Assembly (NCBI RefSeq): GCF_030345695.1
Contig: NZ_JAUASV010000003.1
Coordinates: 62,001 to 126,000 of the forward strand
Direction of reading: 5' to 3'
Origin: Galbitalea sp. SE-J8
Lineage (GTDB): Bacteria > Actinomycetota > Actinomycetes > Actinomycetales > Microbacteriaceae
Length of the DNA stretch: 64,000 nt
A model generated the notes under the pieces. The model was not told the origin of the DNA and ran no database searches. It worked only from the letters and a program-made list of their open reading frames with translations. Below are positions 1 through 8,763 of the stretch, in pieces (position 1 is the stretch's first letter; every line of letters starts with the position of its first letter). Position numbers and translations under genes: made by a program.

Positions 1-39
1 GGCACCATCCCGCCCGTGTTCGGCACGGCGGTGCGATGA
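1..39 (+). CDS. C-terminal tail of an upstream gene (partial)
   Basis: An open frame enters from the left edge and ends in TGA at 37-39, overlapping the ATG of the next gene as ATGA. Only twelve residues are visible (GTIPPVFGTAVR). By position before two permease genes it could be a solute-binding protein or another member of the ABC operon, but twelve residues cannot identify it. Confidence 0.5.
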   Translation, partial: GTIPPVFGTAVR

Positions 40-977
40 CCTCGACACTCGTCCGCCCCGCGCCCCCCGCGGCGGCGACGCCCCGCGCGCCCCGCCGGGG
101 GAGCCTGCGACGGCGGTCCCGGATCGTCGCGGTGCTCTTCGTCGCACCCGCGCTGCTCGTGAACCTGCTCGTGATCGCCGGTCCCGGCGTGAGCAGCATC
201 GTCTACGCCTTCACGGACTGGAACGGCATCTCGGCGCCGCGGTTCATCGGGGTCGACAACTTCGTGCGCCTCGCCGGCGACGACCGGTTCTGGAACGCGC
301 TCACGCACAACGCGATCTACCTCGTCGTGTTCCTCACCGTGCCGCTCGGGATGGGGCTGGCCGGGGCGTTCATGCTGTCGCGGATCCGGCGCGGTGCGGC
401 CCTGTTCCGCGTGCTGTTCTTCCTGCCGTACATCATGGTGAGCGTCGTCAACGCGCAGATCTGGAAGAACCTGCTCGACCCGAACACCGGCGTCGCCGCG
501 GGTCTGCACCGGATCGGGATCGACTGGCTCGACGACGTGTACTTCCTCGGCGACCCGGCGCTCTCCCTCGGCAGCGTCATGTTCGTCGACAACTGGCACT
601 TCTGGGGCTTCCTCGTCGTGCTCTTCCTCGCGGCGATGGGCGGCATCGACGGCAACCTGTACGAGGCGGCGCGCATCGACGGCGCGAACGCCCTCCAGGA
701 GTTCCGCCACGTCACCCTGCCCGGCATCCGTCCGACCATCATCTTCGCCCTCACGATGATCGCCCTCGGCTCGCTGCTCGCCTTCGACTACGGCTTCATC
801 CTCACCGGCGGCGGCCCCGCCGGCTCGAGCGACCTCGCGGCGCTGCTCATCAACCGCACCGCGTTCCAGTCGCTCGAGGCGGGGTACGGCTCCGCGATGG
901 CGATCACGCTGAGCGGGCTCAGCGGCATCCTGCTCATCGTGTTCGCGGTGCTGCGCCGGCGGGAGGACGAGTCCTGA
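36..977 (+). CDS. Carbohydrate ABC transporter permease, MalF/UgpA type
   Basis: This 313-residue inner-membrane permease belongs to the CUT1 (oligosaccharide) group. After a basic, Pro/Ala-rich cytoplasmic N-terminus (residues 1-30) come about six hydrophobic segments. The EAA loop, which docks the ATPase, reads EAARIDGANALQEF and is followed by LPGIRPT. The start ATG overlaps the preceding stop, and the stop TGA shares a base with the next ATG (TGATG), so the genes are translationally coupled. The operon continues with MalG and an oxidoreductase, suggesting import of a sugar that is then oxidised. No ATPase gene is visible. The substrate cannot be read from sequence. Confidence 0.93.
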   Translation: MTSTLVRPAPPAAATPRAPRRGSLRRRSRIVAVLFVAPALLVNLLVIAGPGVSSIVYAFTDWNGISAPRFIGVDNFVRLAGDDRFWNALTHNAIYLVVFLTVPLGMGLAGAFMLSRIRRGAALFRVLFFLPYIMVSVVNAQIWKNLLDPNTGVAAGLHRIGIDWLDDVYFLGDPALSLGSVMFVDNWHFWGFLVVLFLAAMGGIDGNLYEAARIDGANALQEFRHVTLPGIRPTIIFALTMIALGSLLAFDYGFILTGGGPAGSSDLAALLINRTAFQSLEAGYGSAMAITLSGLSGILLIVFAVLRRREDES

Positions 978-1843
978 TGGCCATCCACACCGACGCCCCG
1001 GCGCGCGAGCGCGTGCATCCCGGCGGCTCGCGGCGCACCCCGGTGTCGTACCTCGTGCTCGTGCTGCTCGCCCTGTTCGCGGCGTTGCCCGTGCTCGTCA
1101 TGGTGTTCAACTCGCTCAAGTCGAACTACGAGATCGGGGCGAACCCGCTCGGCTTCCCGACCTCGTTCGAGTTCGCGAACTTCGTCGAGGCCTGGGTGCA
1201 GGGGAACATGGGCCGCGGCCTGCTCAACACGGTCGTCGTGGTGAGCGGCACGATCGCCGGCACGTGGCTGTGCGCGGGGCCCGCGGCCTACGCCATGGCC
1301 CGGCTCGACCTGCCGCTGCGCCGCGGCATCGAGAACTACCTGTACTTCGTCATCTCGCTGCCCGTGCAGATGTTCATCGTGCCGCTGTTCTTCCTCTGGG
1401 TGCAGCTCGGGCTCATCGACACGCTGTTCGGGCTCATCGTGATCTACGTCGCGCTCAACACCCCGTTCTCGGTGCTGCTGCTGCGCACGTTCCTGATCGG
1501 CATCCCGAGGAGCCTGGATGAGGCGGCGCGCATCGACGGAGCGTCCGAGTGGCGCGTCGCGACCCGGATCGTGCTGCCGCTCTCGCTGCCCGGATTCCTC
1601 ACCGTCGGCCTGCTGTCGGGCCTCGGCGCGTACTCCGAGCTGCTGTTCTGCGTGACCTTCCTGAGCGACCCCGAGCTCTTCCCGGTGGCGACGGCGTTCC
1701 TCAACTTCAGCCAGGGCTACGCCCAGAACTACGGACTCGTGAACGCGGCCGGCGTCATCCTGCTCGCGCCGCTCGTGCTCCTGTTCCTCGCCCTGCAGCG
1801 CCGCTTCATCTCCGGCCTCGCGAGCAGCGGGGTCAAGGGATGA
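977..1843 (+). CDS. Carbohydrate ABC transporter permease, MalG/UgpE type
   Basis: The 288-residue partner permease of the upstream MalF-type gene has six predicted membrane spans. Its EAA loop reads EAARIDGASEWRVATRI followed by LPLSLP, the CUT1 signature for contact with the ATPase. It ends in a basic C-terminal tail typical of MalG-type proteins (QRRFISGLASSGVKG). The start overlaps the upstream stop. A 59-base gap with no obvious hairpin separates it from the oxidoreductase gene, so the operon very likely continues. Confidence 0.93.
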   Translation: MAIHTDAPARERVHPGGSRRTPVSYLVLVLLALFAALPVLVMVFNSLKSNYEIGANPLGFPTSFEFANFVEAWVQGNMGRGLLNTVVVVSGTIAGTWLCAGPAAYAMARLDLPLRRGIENYLYFVISLPVQMFIVPLFFLWVQLGLIDTLFGLIVIYVALNTPFSVLLLRTFLIGIPRSLDEAARIDGASEWRVATRIVLPLSLPGFLTVGLLSGLGAYSELLFCVTFLSDPELFPVATAFLNFSQGYAQNYGLVNAAGVILLAPLVLLFLALQRRFISGLASSGVKG

Positions 1844-1902
1844 CGCCCGCCCGCCCGTCCGGATCGCGCACCGCAGCATCCGTCAGCCATCGAAAGGACA
1901 CC

Positions 1903-3015
1903 ATGACCCGCACCGTGCGGATCGGCATCGTCGGGCTCGGCTTCGGCGCCGAGTTCATCCCGATCTACCAGGCCCACCCCGATGCGGAGCTCGTCGCGGT
2001 CTGCCAGCGCTCCGAGGAGCAGCTCGCGCGCGTCGCCGACCACTTCGGGGTCGAGCGCCGCTACCCGAGCCTCGCCGCCATGCTCGAGGACGACGAGATC
2101 GACGCGATCCACATCAACTCGCCGATCGGGGCGCACGCCGAGCAGGCGATCGCCGCGCTCGAGGCCGGAAAGCACGTCGCGTGCACCGTGCCGATGGCGA
2201 CGACGCTCGAGGACATCGCCCGCATCGTCGACGCCGTGCAGCGCTCCGGCCGGCGCTACATGATGATGGAGACCGCGGTCTACACGCGGGAGTTCCTCTA
2301 CGCCCGGTCGCTCGTCGAGAGCGGCGAGCTCGGGCGCATCCAGTTCCTGCGCGGGGCCCACCTGCAGGAGATGGCCGGCTGGCCGGCGTACTGGCGCGAC
2401 CTGCCGCCGATGCACTACGCGACCCACGCCGTGTCGCCGCTGCTCGCGCTCGCCCGGGCCGAGGCGGAGAGCGTCGTCTGCCTCGGATCGGGGCGGGTGC
2501 GCCGCGACGACGGGTCGGCCGGTCCGCCGTTCGCGGTGCAGACCGCGCTGTTCCGGCTGCGCGACTCCGACCTCGCGATGGAGGTCACGCGCTCGCTGTA
2601 CGACGTCGCGCGGGAGTACATCGAGAGCTTCGACGTCTACGGGTCGCTCCGCAGCTACGAGTGGCAGCAGCTCGAGCGCGAGCGCCCCGTCGTGTTCGTC
2701 GGCGAGCGCGGCGATCGGGTCGACATCCCCGACTTCGCCCACCTGCTGCCGGCCGAGATCGGCGAGTTCACGGCGCACGGCGTGTACGACGCCGACGAGC
2801 ACAAGCACCTCTCGTTCACGCAGGGCAGCGGGCACGGCGGGTCGCATCCGCACCTCGCGCACGAGTTCGTGAGCGCCGTCCGCGACGATCGCCCGCCGTT
2901 CCCGGACGTGTACGCCTCGGCCAACTGGACGGCGGCGGGCATCGCCGCCCACGAGTCGTCCGTCACGGGCCGGGAGGTCCGCCTGCCCGATTTCCGAGGA
3001 GCCGTCCGTGTCTGA
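1903..3015 (+). CDS. Gfo/Idh/MocA-family oxidoreductase lacking the usual EKP lysine
   Basis: This 370-residue NAD(P)-dependent oxidoreductase-type protein starts at ATG 1903, six bases after GAAAGGA. Upstream in-frame codons lack a ribosome site and overlap the MalG gene. The N-terminal Rossmann motif is GIVGLGFGAEF (about residues 6-16). Where classical members carry E-K-P, this protein reads VACTVPMATTLED, so the lysine that normally contacts cofactor and substrate is absent. The C-terminal half has the family alpha/beta domain and a His-rich stretch (HGGSHPHLAHEF). The gene overlaps the DUF6807 gene by 8 bp. It may oxidise or epimerise the imported sugar, but the missing lysine makes the reaction uncertain. 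Confidence 0.85.
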   Translation: MTRTVRIGIVGLGFGAEFIPIYQAHPDAELVAVCQRSEEQLARVADHFGVERRYPSLAAMLEDDEIDAIHINSPIGAHAEQAIAALEAGKHVACTVPMATTLEDIARIVDAVQRSGRRYMMMETAVYTREFLYARSLVESGELGRIQFLRGAHLQEMAGWPAYWRDLPPMHYATHAVSPLLALARAEAESVVCLGSGRVRRDDGSAGPPFAVQTALFRLRDSDLAMEVTRSLYDVAREYIESFDVYGSLRSYEWQQLERERPVVFVGERGDRVDIPDFAHLLPAEIGEFTAHGVYDADEHKHLSFTQGSGHGGSHPHLAHEFVSAVRDDRPPFPDVYASANWTAAGIAAHESSVTGREVRLPDFRGAVRV

Positions 3016-3841
3016 GCTGCGCATCGAGAGCGACGAGCACCGTGTCGCCGTGCACGCCGCTCGGGCCGCGCGCCCGATCCTCGTGCACACCGCACCGGCG
3101 GACGGGCGCCCGTACCTGCACCCGATCGAGGCTCCGGATGGCGCGGGCAGCGTCACCGAGGACCGGCCCGGCCACCACCCGTGGCAGCACGGCCTGTACA
3201 TCGGGCTCAACGACGTCAACGGCGTGGGCTTCTGGTCGGAGGGCCTCGCGCCCGGCAACGCCGCCACGGACGGCTCGTTCGCGTCGCGCGTGCTCGACGC
3301 GGACGAGGCGGCGGGCCGCGCGTCGTGGAGCGTGGCGACCGACTACCTCGACCCGGGAGGCGAGCGGATGTTCCGCGACCGCCAGCACTGGAGCCTGCGG
3401 TCGGACGACGGCCGGCTCGAGCTGCGCCTGGCGTGGACCCTGACCGCGGACCGCGCGCTCGCCTTCGGACGGTACGACTACGGCGGGCTGTTCCTGCGGA
3501 TGCCGTTCCGGCCCGGGGCCGGCGGATCCGCGATCGACAGCGAGGGCAGCGCGGGACCCGCGAACCGGGCGCGCTGGGTGGCGGTGACGATGCCGCTGCC
3601 GGAGACGGGACGCGTCGCGCGCGTCGCGCTCCTCGACCACCCGCAGAACCTCGAGCATCCCGTGCCGTGGCGCATCGACCACCAGCTCGGCGTCGGGCCC
3701 TCGCCGAGCATCGCCGGTCCGTGGGAGCTCGCCGCGGGCGCCTCGCGCGAGTTCGGCTACGGCGTCGTGGTGGGCGGCGCGGACCTGACCGATGACGAGA
3801 TCGACGCGCGCTGGAGCGCGTTCGCGAAGGAGCACGGATGA
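3008..3841 (+). CDS. DUF6807 (PmoA-like) family protein
   Basis: The 277-residue protein starts with GTG inside the end of the oxidoreductase gene. The signature DRPGHHPWQHGLYIGLND is visible near residues 52-69, and a second block (WRIDHQLGVGPSPSIAG) near 222-238 matches the family commonly labelled methane oxygenase PmoA. No membrane span or copper site supports that name. The family is usually found next to Gfo/Idh/MocA oxidoreductases in sugar loci of actinobacteria and planctomycetes, and its beta-sandwich resembles aldose epimerases. I infer an accessory role in sugar conversion. The stop overlaps the next ATG. Confidence 0.8.
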   Translation: MSELRIESDEHRVAVHAARAARPILVHTAPADGRPYLHPIEAPDGAGSVTEDRPGHHPWQHGLYIGLNDVNGVGFWSEGLAPGNAATDGSFASRVLDADEAAGRASWSVATDYLDPGGERMFRDRQHWSLRSDDGRLELRLAWTLTADRALAFGRYDYGGLFLRMPFRPGAGGSAIDSEGSAGPANRARWVAVTMPLPETGRVARVALLDHPQNLEHPVPWRIDHQLGVGPSPSIAGPWELAAGASREFGYGVVVGGADLTDDEIDARWSAFAKEHG

Positions 3842-4842
3842 CCACGAGAATCGTCGTCTTCCCCCGGTTCGACGAGATCTGGCCGGTGAGCGCCGACCGG
3901 CTGCGGGAGCTGCTCGAGCCGGCCGCGGAGGTCGAGCTCATCCGGGTCGAGGACGGAGCGGTGCCGGCCGGCTCCGCAGCGGTCGAGCGGCTGTTCTGGC
4001 TCGGCGGCGGGCCGGGCGCCGCCGAGCTCGACGGGTATCCCGCCCTGCGCGAGGCGTTCACGGCCACCGGCTACGCCTCGGATCCGGCGACCGACGCGCT
4101 CCTGGCGGCGCGCGGCATCCGCCGGCTCGGGCATCCGTCGGAGGGCTACTGGGCGCAGTCGGTGTCGGAGTTCGCCCTCGGGCTGACGATCGACGCGCTG
4201 CGCGGGATCACCCGCCGCGCGCGAGGCGTGCTCGCGGGCCCCGGCCCCGCGTGGGAGTACGAGGCCGAGCAGCTGAGCGACGACCTGCGCTTCACGAGCG
4301 GCACGGTGGACGGCAAGCGCGTGCGCATCGTCGGCGCCGGCAACATCGCGAGCCGGTACGCGAGCTTCGTGTCGATGCTCGGCGCGGAGGTCGCGGCCTG
4401 GGACCCGTTCGCGGCCGAGCCGGCGTTCCACCGGTCGGGTGCCCGGCGCGAGTGGCGGCTCGAGCGGCTCCCGCTCGACGCGGAGATCTTCGTGCCGATG
4501 GTGCCGCTCACCGACGCGACGCGCGGGCTCGTCACGGCCGAGCTGATCCGCTCGATCCCCGACGGATCGCTCGTCGTGCTCGCCACGCGCGCCGCGATCT
4601 GCGACGTCGAGGAGCTCCGCCGCCGGGTGGTCGGCGACGAGCTCGCGCTCGCCGCGGACGTGTTCGACGTGGAGCCGGTGCCGCTCGGCGACCCGCTGCT
4701 CGGGCGCGCGAACGTGCTGCACACCCCGCACATCGCGGGCCGCACGCTCGACTCCGGCTACCGCTGGGCCACCGCGCTCGCGGAGCAGCTCCCCGGCCTG
4801 GACCTCACCGCGGCGCCACCGCCGACGCGACTGCGTCGATGA
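3838..4842 (+). CDS. D-isomer-specific 2-hydroxyacid dehydrogenase-like protein
   Basis: This 334-residue protein carries the NAD-binding motif VGAGNIASRYASFVSMLGAE near residues 163-182, followed by an acidic residue (WDPF). The catalytic-region blocks are present: ATRAAICDVEEL, FDVEP and the histidine block HTPHIAGRT. In most family members the active-site arginine lies in an N-x-x-R-G motif; here it reads ATRAA, a modest deviation. The likely reaction is reversible NAD(P)-linked reduction of a 2-keto acid or oxidation of a 2-hydroxy acid, which fits a locus that oxidises an imported sugar. It overlaps both neighbours by four bases. Confidence 0.85.
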   Translation: MTTRIVVFPRFDEIWPVSADRLRELLEPAAEVELIRVEDGAVPAGSAAVERLFWLGGGPGAAELDGYPALREAFTATGYASDPATDALLAARGIRRLGHPSEGYWAQSVSEFALGLTIDALRGITRRARGVLAGPGPAWEYEAEQLSDDLRFTSGTVDGKRVRIVGAGNIASRYASFVSMLGAEVAAWDPFAAEPAFHRSGARREWRLERLPLDAEIFVPMVPLTDATRGLVTAELIRSIPDGSLVVLATRAAICDVEELRRRVVGDELALAADVFDVEPVPLGDPLLGRANVLHTPHIAGRTLDSGYRWATALAEQLPGLDLTAAPPPTRLRR

Positions 4843-6083
4843 GCCCCGAGCGCCCCGCCCCGGCGGCGTCCGCCGGTGTCGCGGGACGGACCGCGGCCGG
4901 GTTCGAGGCGGTGGGGGACGCGTTCCGGGGCGCGCTCGAGGGTCGGGCGCCGTGCGGCGCGGCGCTCTCGGTGTGGGTCGACGGGGAGGCCGTGGTCGAC
5001 CTCTGGGGCGGCACCCGCGACGCGGCGGGCGGTGTGCCGTGGGAGCGGGACACCGCATCCGTGATCTTCTCCTGCACGAAGGCCCTCGTGGCGGTGCTCG
5101 CGGCGCAGCTCGTGAGCGAGGGGTCGCTCGACTACGACGCGCTCGTCGCCGACTACTGGCCCGAGTTCGCCCGGGCCGGCAAGGAGCACGCGCGGGTGAG
5201 CGACATCCTCGCGCACCGCGTGGGCCTCTCGGCGCCGCGGGAGGACGTGAGCGTCGAGCGGGTGGCCGACTGGGGTGCCATGACCGCGCTCCTCGCGCGC
5301 CAGGAGCCGCTCTGGCCTCCCGGGAGCGGGCACGAGTACCACGCGCTGACCTTCGGCTGGCTGGCCGGCGAGCTGATCCGCCGGGTGACCGGGGTCTCGG
5401 TCGGCGAGGCCCTCCGCGCGCGCATCGCCGAGCCGCTGCACGGGGACATCTGGATCGGGCTGCCCGCTGACGCCGCCGGCCGCGTCGCGGACCTCGTGGT
5501 CGCCCGGCCCGACTCAGCGGAGGAGTCGGCCGCGCAGCGCACCCCCGACGCGCCGGACTGGGGCGTGCGCTCGCTCACGCTCGGCGGGGCGTTCCCGGTG
5601 GAGCTCGTGGGCGCGGGGACGGGGTTCAACGACCCGCGCATCCGGGCGGCCGAGGTGCCCGGCGCCGGGGGCATCGCCACCGCGCGAGCGCTCGCGAAGA
5701 CGATGTCCGCGACCGTCGTGGACACGGACGGCGTGCGGCTGCTCGACGAGGCCGCGGTGCGCCTCGCGACCGTCCCGGTGAGCGCCGGACGGCCCGTGTT
5801 CGGGCGCCCGCCGCCGTGGTCGCGGCGCGGGATGGGCTTCCAGCTCGACTCCGGGGCGCGGCGCTACCTGTCGGCGGGCTCGTTCGGCCACGACGGTGCC
5901 GGCGGCCAGGTCGCCCTCGCGGACCCCGGCACCCGCACCGGCCTCGCCTTCATCACGAACCGGCTCGAGACGGGGGAGGACGATCGCGCGACGCGGATCA
6001 TCGACGCCGTCCGCGCGGTGCTGACCGAGCAGCGAGCCGACGGCGTAGCGGCGCCGGCCCGCGGGAGAGACTGGTGCCCATGA
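4839..6083 (+). CDS. Serine hydrolase of the class C beta-lactamase/esterase fold
   Basis: The 414-residue cytosolic protein starts at the ATG that overlaps the previous stop (ATGA); the much longer open frame upstream lies antiparallel or out of frame to real genes. The nucleophile motif S-x-x-K reads SCTK near residue 74, and a Tyr motif (YHALTFGW) follows near 167. There is no signal peptide. Family members include EstB-type esterases that remove acyl groups. In this sugar operon, removal of an ester decoration from the imported glycoside is a reasonable inference. It overlaps the GH13 gene by four bases. Confidence 0.85.
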   Translation: MSPERPAPAASAGVAGRTAAGFEAVGDAFRGALEGRAPCGAALSVWVDGEAVVDLWGGTRDAAGGVPWERDTASVIFSCTKALVAVLAAQLVSEGSLDYDALVADYWPEFARAGKEHARVSDILAHRVGLSAPREDVSVERVADWGAMTALLARQEPLWPPGSGHEYHALTFGWLAGELIRRVTGVSVGEALRARIAEPLHGDIWIGLPADAAGRVADLVVARPDSAEESAAQRTPDAPDWGVRSLTLGGAFPVELVGAGTGFNDPRIRAAEVPGAGGIATARALAKTMSATVVDTDGVRLLDEAAVRLATVPVSAGRPVFGRPPPWSRRGMGFQLDSGARRYLSAGSFGHDGAGGQVALADPGTRTGLAFITNRLETGEDDRATRIIDAVRAVLTEQRADGVAAPARGRDWCP

Positions 6084-7684
6084 CCACACCCCCCGCCTGG
6101 CTGACGGATGCCGTGATCTACGAGATCTATCCGCAGTCGTTCAGCGACGGCGACGGCGACGGCATCGGCGACCTGCGCGGCGTGATCGAGAGGCTCGACT
6201 ACCTGCACTGGCTCGGCGTCGACGTCATCTGGTTCAACCCGTGCTTCCGCTCGCCGTTCCGCGACGCGGGGTACGACGTGTCCGACTACCTCCGGATCGC
6301 CCCGCGCTACGGCAGCAACGACGACATGGTCGAGCTGATCGCCGAGGCGCGAGCCCGCGGCATCCGCGTGCTGCTCGATCTCGTCGCCGGCCACACCTCG
6401 ATCGATCACCCGTGGTTCGCGGCCTCGGCCGCCGACCCGGCCGACGACCGCTACATCTGGGCCGACCGGCCCGGCCGCCGGCTCGTGGCGAGTCCGGGGC
6501 CGCGGCCCGGGTGGTACCTCAAGAACTTCTTCGACGAGCAGCCGGCGCTCAACTTCGGATACGCCCGGCTCGACCCCGACGAGCCGTGGCGGGAGCCGCC
6601 GGATGCGCCCGGCCCACGGGCCAACCGGCGAGCACTGCGGGAGATCATCGGGTTCTGGGTCGAGCGCGGCGTCGCCGGGTTCCGGGTCGACATGGCGTTC
6701 TCGCTCGTCAAGGACGACCCGGACCTCGCGGCGACGACGGCGCTCTGGCGCGACCTCCGGGCGTGGCTGCGCACCGCGCATCCGGACGCCGTGCTGATCC
6801 CGGAGAGCGACGAGGCGCAGACACCGGATGCCGGGCAGCGCGCGGACTTCGACGCCGACTTCGCGCTCGTCATCCACCCCGAGCACAGCGCGCTGTTCAA
6901 CAACGGCGGCGCCGGCATCCTGCCGTGGCAGCACGCGGTCGAGCCGTGCTACTTCGACCCGGACGGCGACGTCGCCGCCGGCACGCGCGCGCTCGAGACG
7001 TTCCTCGCGCGCTGGGACGCGCGGGAGGCGCTCGTCGGCCCCGAGCGGGCGCTCGTGCTGCCCTCCTCGGACCACGACTTCTCCCGGCTCGCGTGCGGGC
7101 CCCGCACCGGCGACCAGCTGCGGGCCGCGTTCACCCTGCTGCTCACCTGGGGCACCATCCCGTCGGTCTACTACGGCGACGAGATCGGGATGCGCTACCT
7201 CACGGGCCTGCCCGACCGCGAGGGCAGCATCTGGGATCCGCGATTCAACCGGGCCGGATGCCGCACCCCGATGCAGTGGGACGCCGGCCTGCCGAACGAC
7301 GGGTTCTCGACCGCCGACCCGTCGCGGCTGTACCTGCCGCAGGATCCCGGGGCGGACCGGCCGACGGTCGCGGCGCAGATCGACGACCCGGGCTCGCTGC
7401 TGCGCTTCGTGCGCGAGCTCGTGCGGCTGCGGAGGGCGACCGCCGCACTCGGCCCGGCCGCCTCGCGCACCGTGCTCGCGGCCGGCTACCCGTTCGTCTT
7501 CCTGCGCGGCGACACGCACCTCGTGGCGCTCAACCCGCACCGGGATGCGGTCGAGGCGCCGGTCGAGGGCGTGGCCGGCGCCCGCGTTCGGCGCCTCGCG
7601 GGCACGGGCGTCGCGATCGACGGCGACCGGGTGCGGGTCGACGGCTTCGGGCACGGGGTCTTCGCGCTGGAGCGTGCCGACTGA
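6080..7684 (+). CDS. GH13 alpha-glucosidase/alpha-amylase family enzyme
   Basis: The 534-residue cytosolic enzyme starts at ATG 6080, overlapping the hydrolase stop. The N-terminus AVIYEIYPQSFSDGDGDG is the classic oligo-glucosidase beginning with its calcium-like loop. Region II reads GFRVDMAF (nucleophile D204), region III LIPESDE (acid/base E242) and region IV SSDHDF (D331). It probably cleaves alpha-glucosidic bonds in imported oligosaccharides. In many relatives the acid/base lies in a context like EVW or AES; the PESDE context suggests a less common subfamily. It ends the region A operon just before a hairpin. Confidence 0.9.
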   Translation: MTTPPAWLTDAVIYEIYPQSFSDGDGDGIGDLRGVIERLDYLHWLGVDVIWFNPCFRSPFRDAGYDVSDYLRIAPRYGSNDDMVELIAEARARGIRVLLDLVAGHTSIDHPWFAASAADPADDRYIWADRPGRRLVASPGPRPGWYLKNFFDEQPALNFGYARLDPDEPWREPPDAPGPRANRRALREIIGFWVERGVAGFRVDMAFSLVKDDPDLAATTALWRDLRAWLRTAHPDAVLIPESDEAQTPDAGQRADFDADFALVIHPEHSALFNNGGAGILPWQHAVEPCYFDPDGDVAAGTRALETFLARWDAREALVGPERALVLPSSDHDFSRLACGPRTGDQLRAAFTLLLTWGTIPSVYYGDEIGMRYLTGLPDREGSIWDPRFNRAGCRTPMQWDAGLPNDGFSTADPSRLYLPQDPGADRPTVAAQIDDPGSLLRFVRELVRLRRATAALGPAASRTVLAAGYPFVFLRGDTHLVALNPHRDAVEAPVEGVAGARVRRLAGTGVAIDGDRVRVDGFGHGVFALERAD

Positions 7685-7689
7685 CCCCG

Positions 7690-7746
7690 TGAGGCGACGC
7701 AGGTCATCGTTCGACGGGCGCTGGAGGAGCGATCCGCGTCGCCTCA
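7690..7746. terminator. Hairpin between convergent genes
   Basis: TGAGGCGACGC at 7690-7700 pairs perfectly with GCGTCGCCTCA at 7736-7746, leaving a 35-base loop. It lies between the convergent GH13 and LacI genes and includes the LacI stop codon. There is no T-run, as is common in high-GC actinobacteria, so its terminator role is inferred. Confidence 0.55.
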
Positions 7747-8763
7747 GGCGGGTGGGGGCGGGGCGGTGCTCGCACGCACGACGATCTCCGGCAGGAACAC
7801 CAGGTGGCGACGGGCGGTGTCCTCGGCCGGCGTCTCGTCGAGCAGCAGGTCGATCGCGGTCTTGCCCATGAGGCTCGTCGGGTGCCGAACGGTCGAGAGC
7901 GGCACGGACACCGAGGCCGCGAACGGCATGTCGTCGTAGCCGATCACCGCGACGTCCTCCGGCACGCGCAGGCGGCCGTCGCGCTGCAGCGCCTGGATGA
8001 CGCCGAGCGCGAGCAGGTCGGTGCCGGCCTGGACGGCATCCGGTCGCTCCCCGGCGGGCAGCGCGAGCAGGCGCTCGCCCGCGGCGATGCCGGCCTCGAT
8101 GTCCTGGGTCTCGGTCGGCACGTGGCTGAGCGCGGCATCCGGCACCTCGGCGACCGCCGCGCGGGCCCCGGCCAGGCGGTGGGCGAGCTGCGACACGGTG
8201 AGCGGCCCGCCGACCCACGCGATGCGGCGGCGCCCGAGGTCGAGCAGGTGCCGGGCGGCCATCATGCCGCCGCGCGTGTCGTCTCCCGAGATGGTCGGGA
8301 ACGGCACCTCGCGCTCGGCCTCGCCGAGCATGACGAACGGCGCGTCGCGGTCCGCGAAGTCGTGCGCGGCGCGCGAGATGTCGCCCGCGGGTGCGACGAT
8401 CAGGCCGCGCACGCGCTGCGACCCCATGAACCGGATGTACTCCGTCTCGCGCTCGGGGTTGCCGCGACTGTTCGCGAGCAGCACGTACAGACCGCGGCGA
8501 GCCGCCGCATCCTCCGCTCCGCGGGCGAGCTCGGCGAAGAACGGGTTGCCGGTGTCGAACACGATGAGGCCGATCGCGCGGCCCACGCCCTTGCGCAGCT
8601 GCTTCGCGCTCTCGTCGGAGACGTAGCCGGTGCGCTCGATCGCGGCCTGCACGCGCTGGAGCGTGCGGCGGTGCAGCAGCTCGGGCCGGTTGAGCGCGTT
8701 CGAGACCGTCGCGGTCGACACCCCGGCGTGCTCCGCGACGTCGCGGAGTGTCACTCGAGCCAC
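7744..8763 (-). CDS. LacI-family transcriptional regulator (R1)
   Basis: This 339-residue repressor-type protein has the helix-turn-helix TLRDVAEHAGVSTATVSNAL at about residues 4-23, the hinge region, and a periplasmic-binding-like effector domain (GLIVFDTGNPFFAELARGAE). I chose GTG 8763 because GGAGGGGAGG lies just upstream; GTG 8754 also overlaps the rhamnosidase stop (GTGA) but is badly spaced. It follows the GH78 gene with overlap, so it is cotranscribed and presumably autoregulated. The two TTnAATCGATTnAA palindromes in front of the operon and of the divergent ABC operon are its likely operators. The inducer is probably a rhamnosyl-oligosaccharide or its product. Confidence 0.93.
   Translation of the reverse strand: MARVTLRDVAEHAGVSTATVSNALNRPELLHRRTLQRVQAAIERTGYVSDESAKQLRKGVGRAIGLIVFDTGNPFFAELARGAEDAAARRGLYVLLANSRGNPERETEYIRFMGSQRVRGLIVAPAGDISRAAHDFADRDAPFVMLGEAEREVPFPTISGDDTRGGMMAARHLLDLGRRRIAWVGGPLTVSQLAHRLAGARAAVAEVPDAALSHVPTETQDIEAGIAAGERLLALPAGERPDAVQAGTDLLALGVIQALQRDGRLRVPEDVAVIGYDDMPFAASVSVPLSTVRHPTSLMGKTAIDLLLDETPAEDTARRHLVFLPEIVVRASTAPPPPA

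Noticed and set aside
3008-3841. Annotation as methane oxygenase PmoA
   Set aside because: No membrane spans or copper ligands; the motifs are those of the soluble DUF6807 family.
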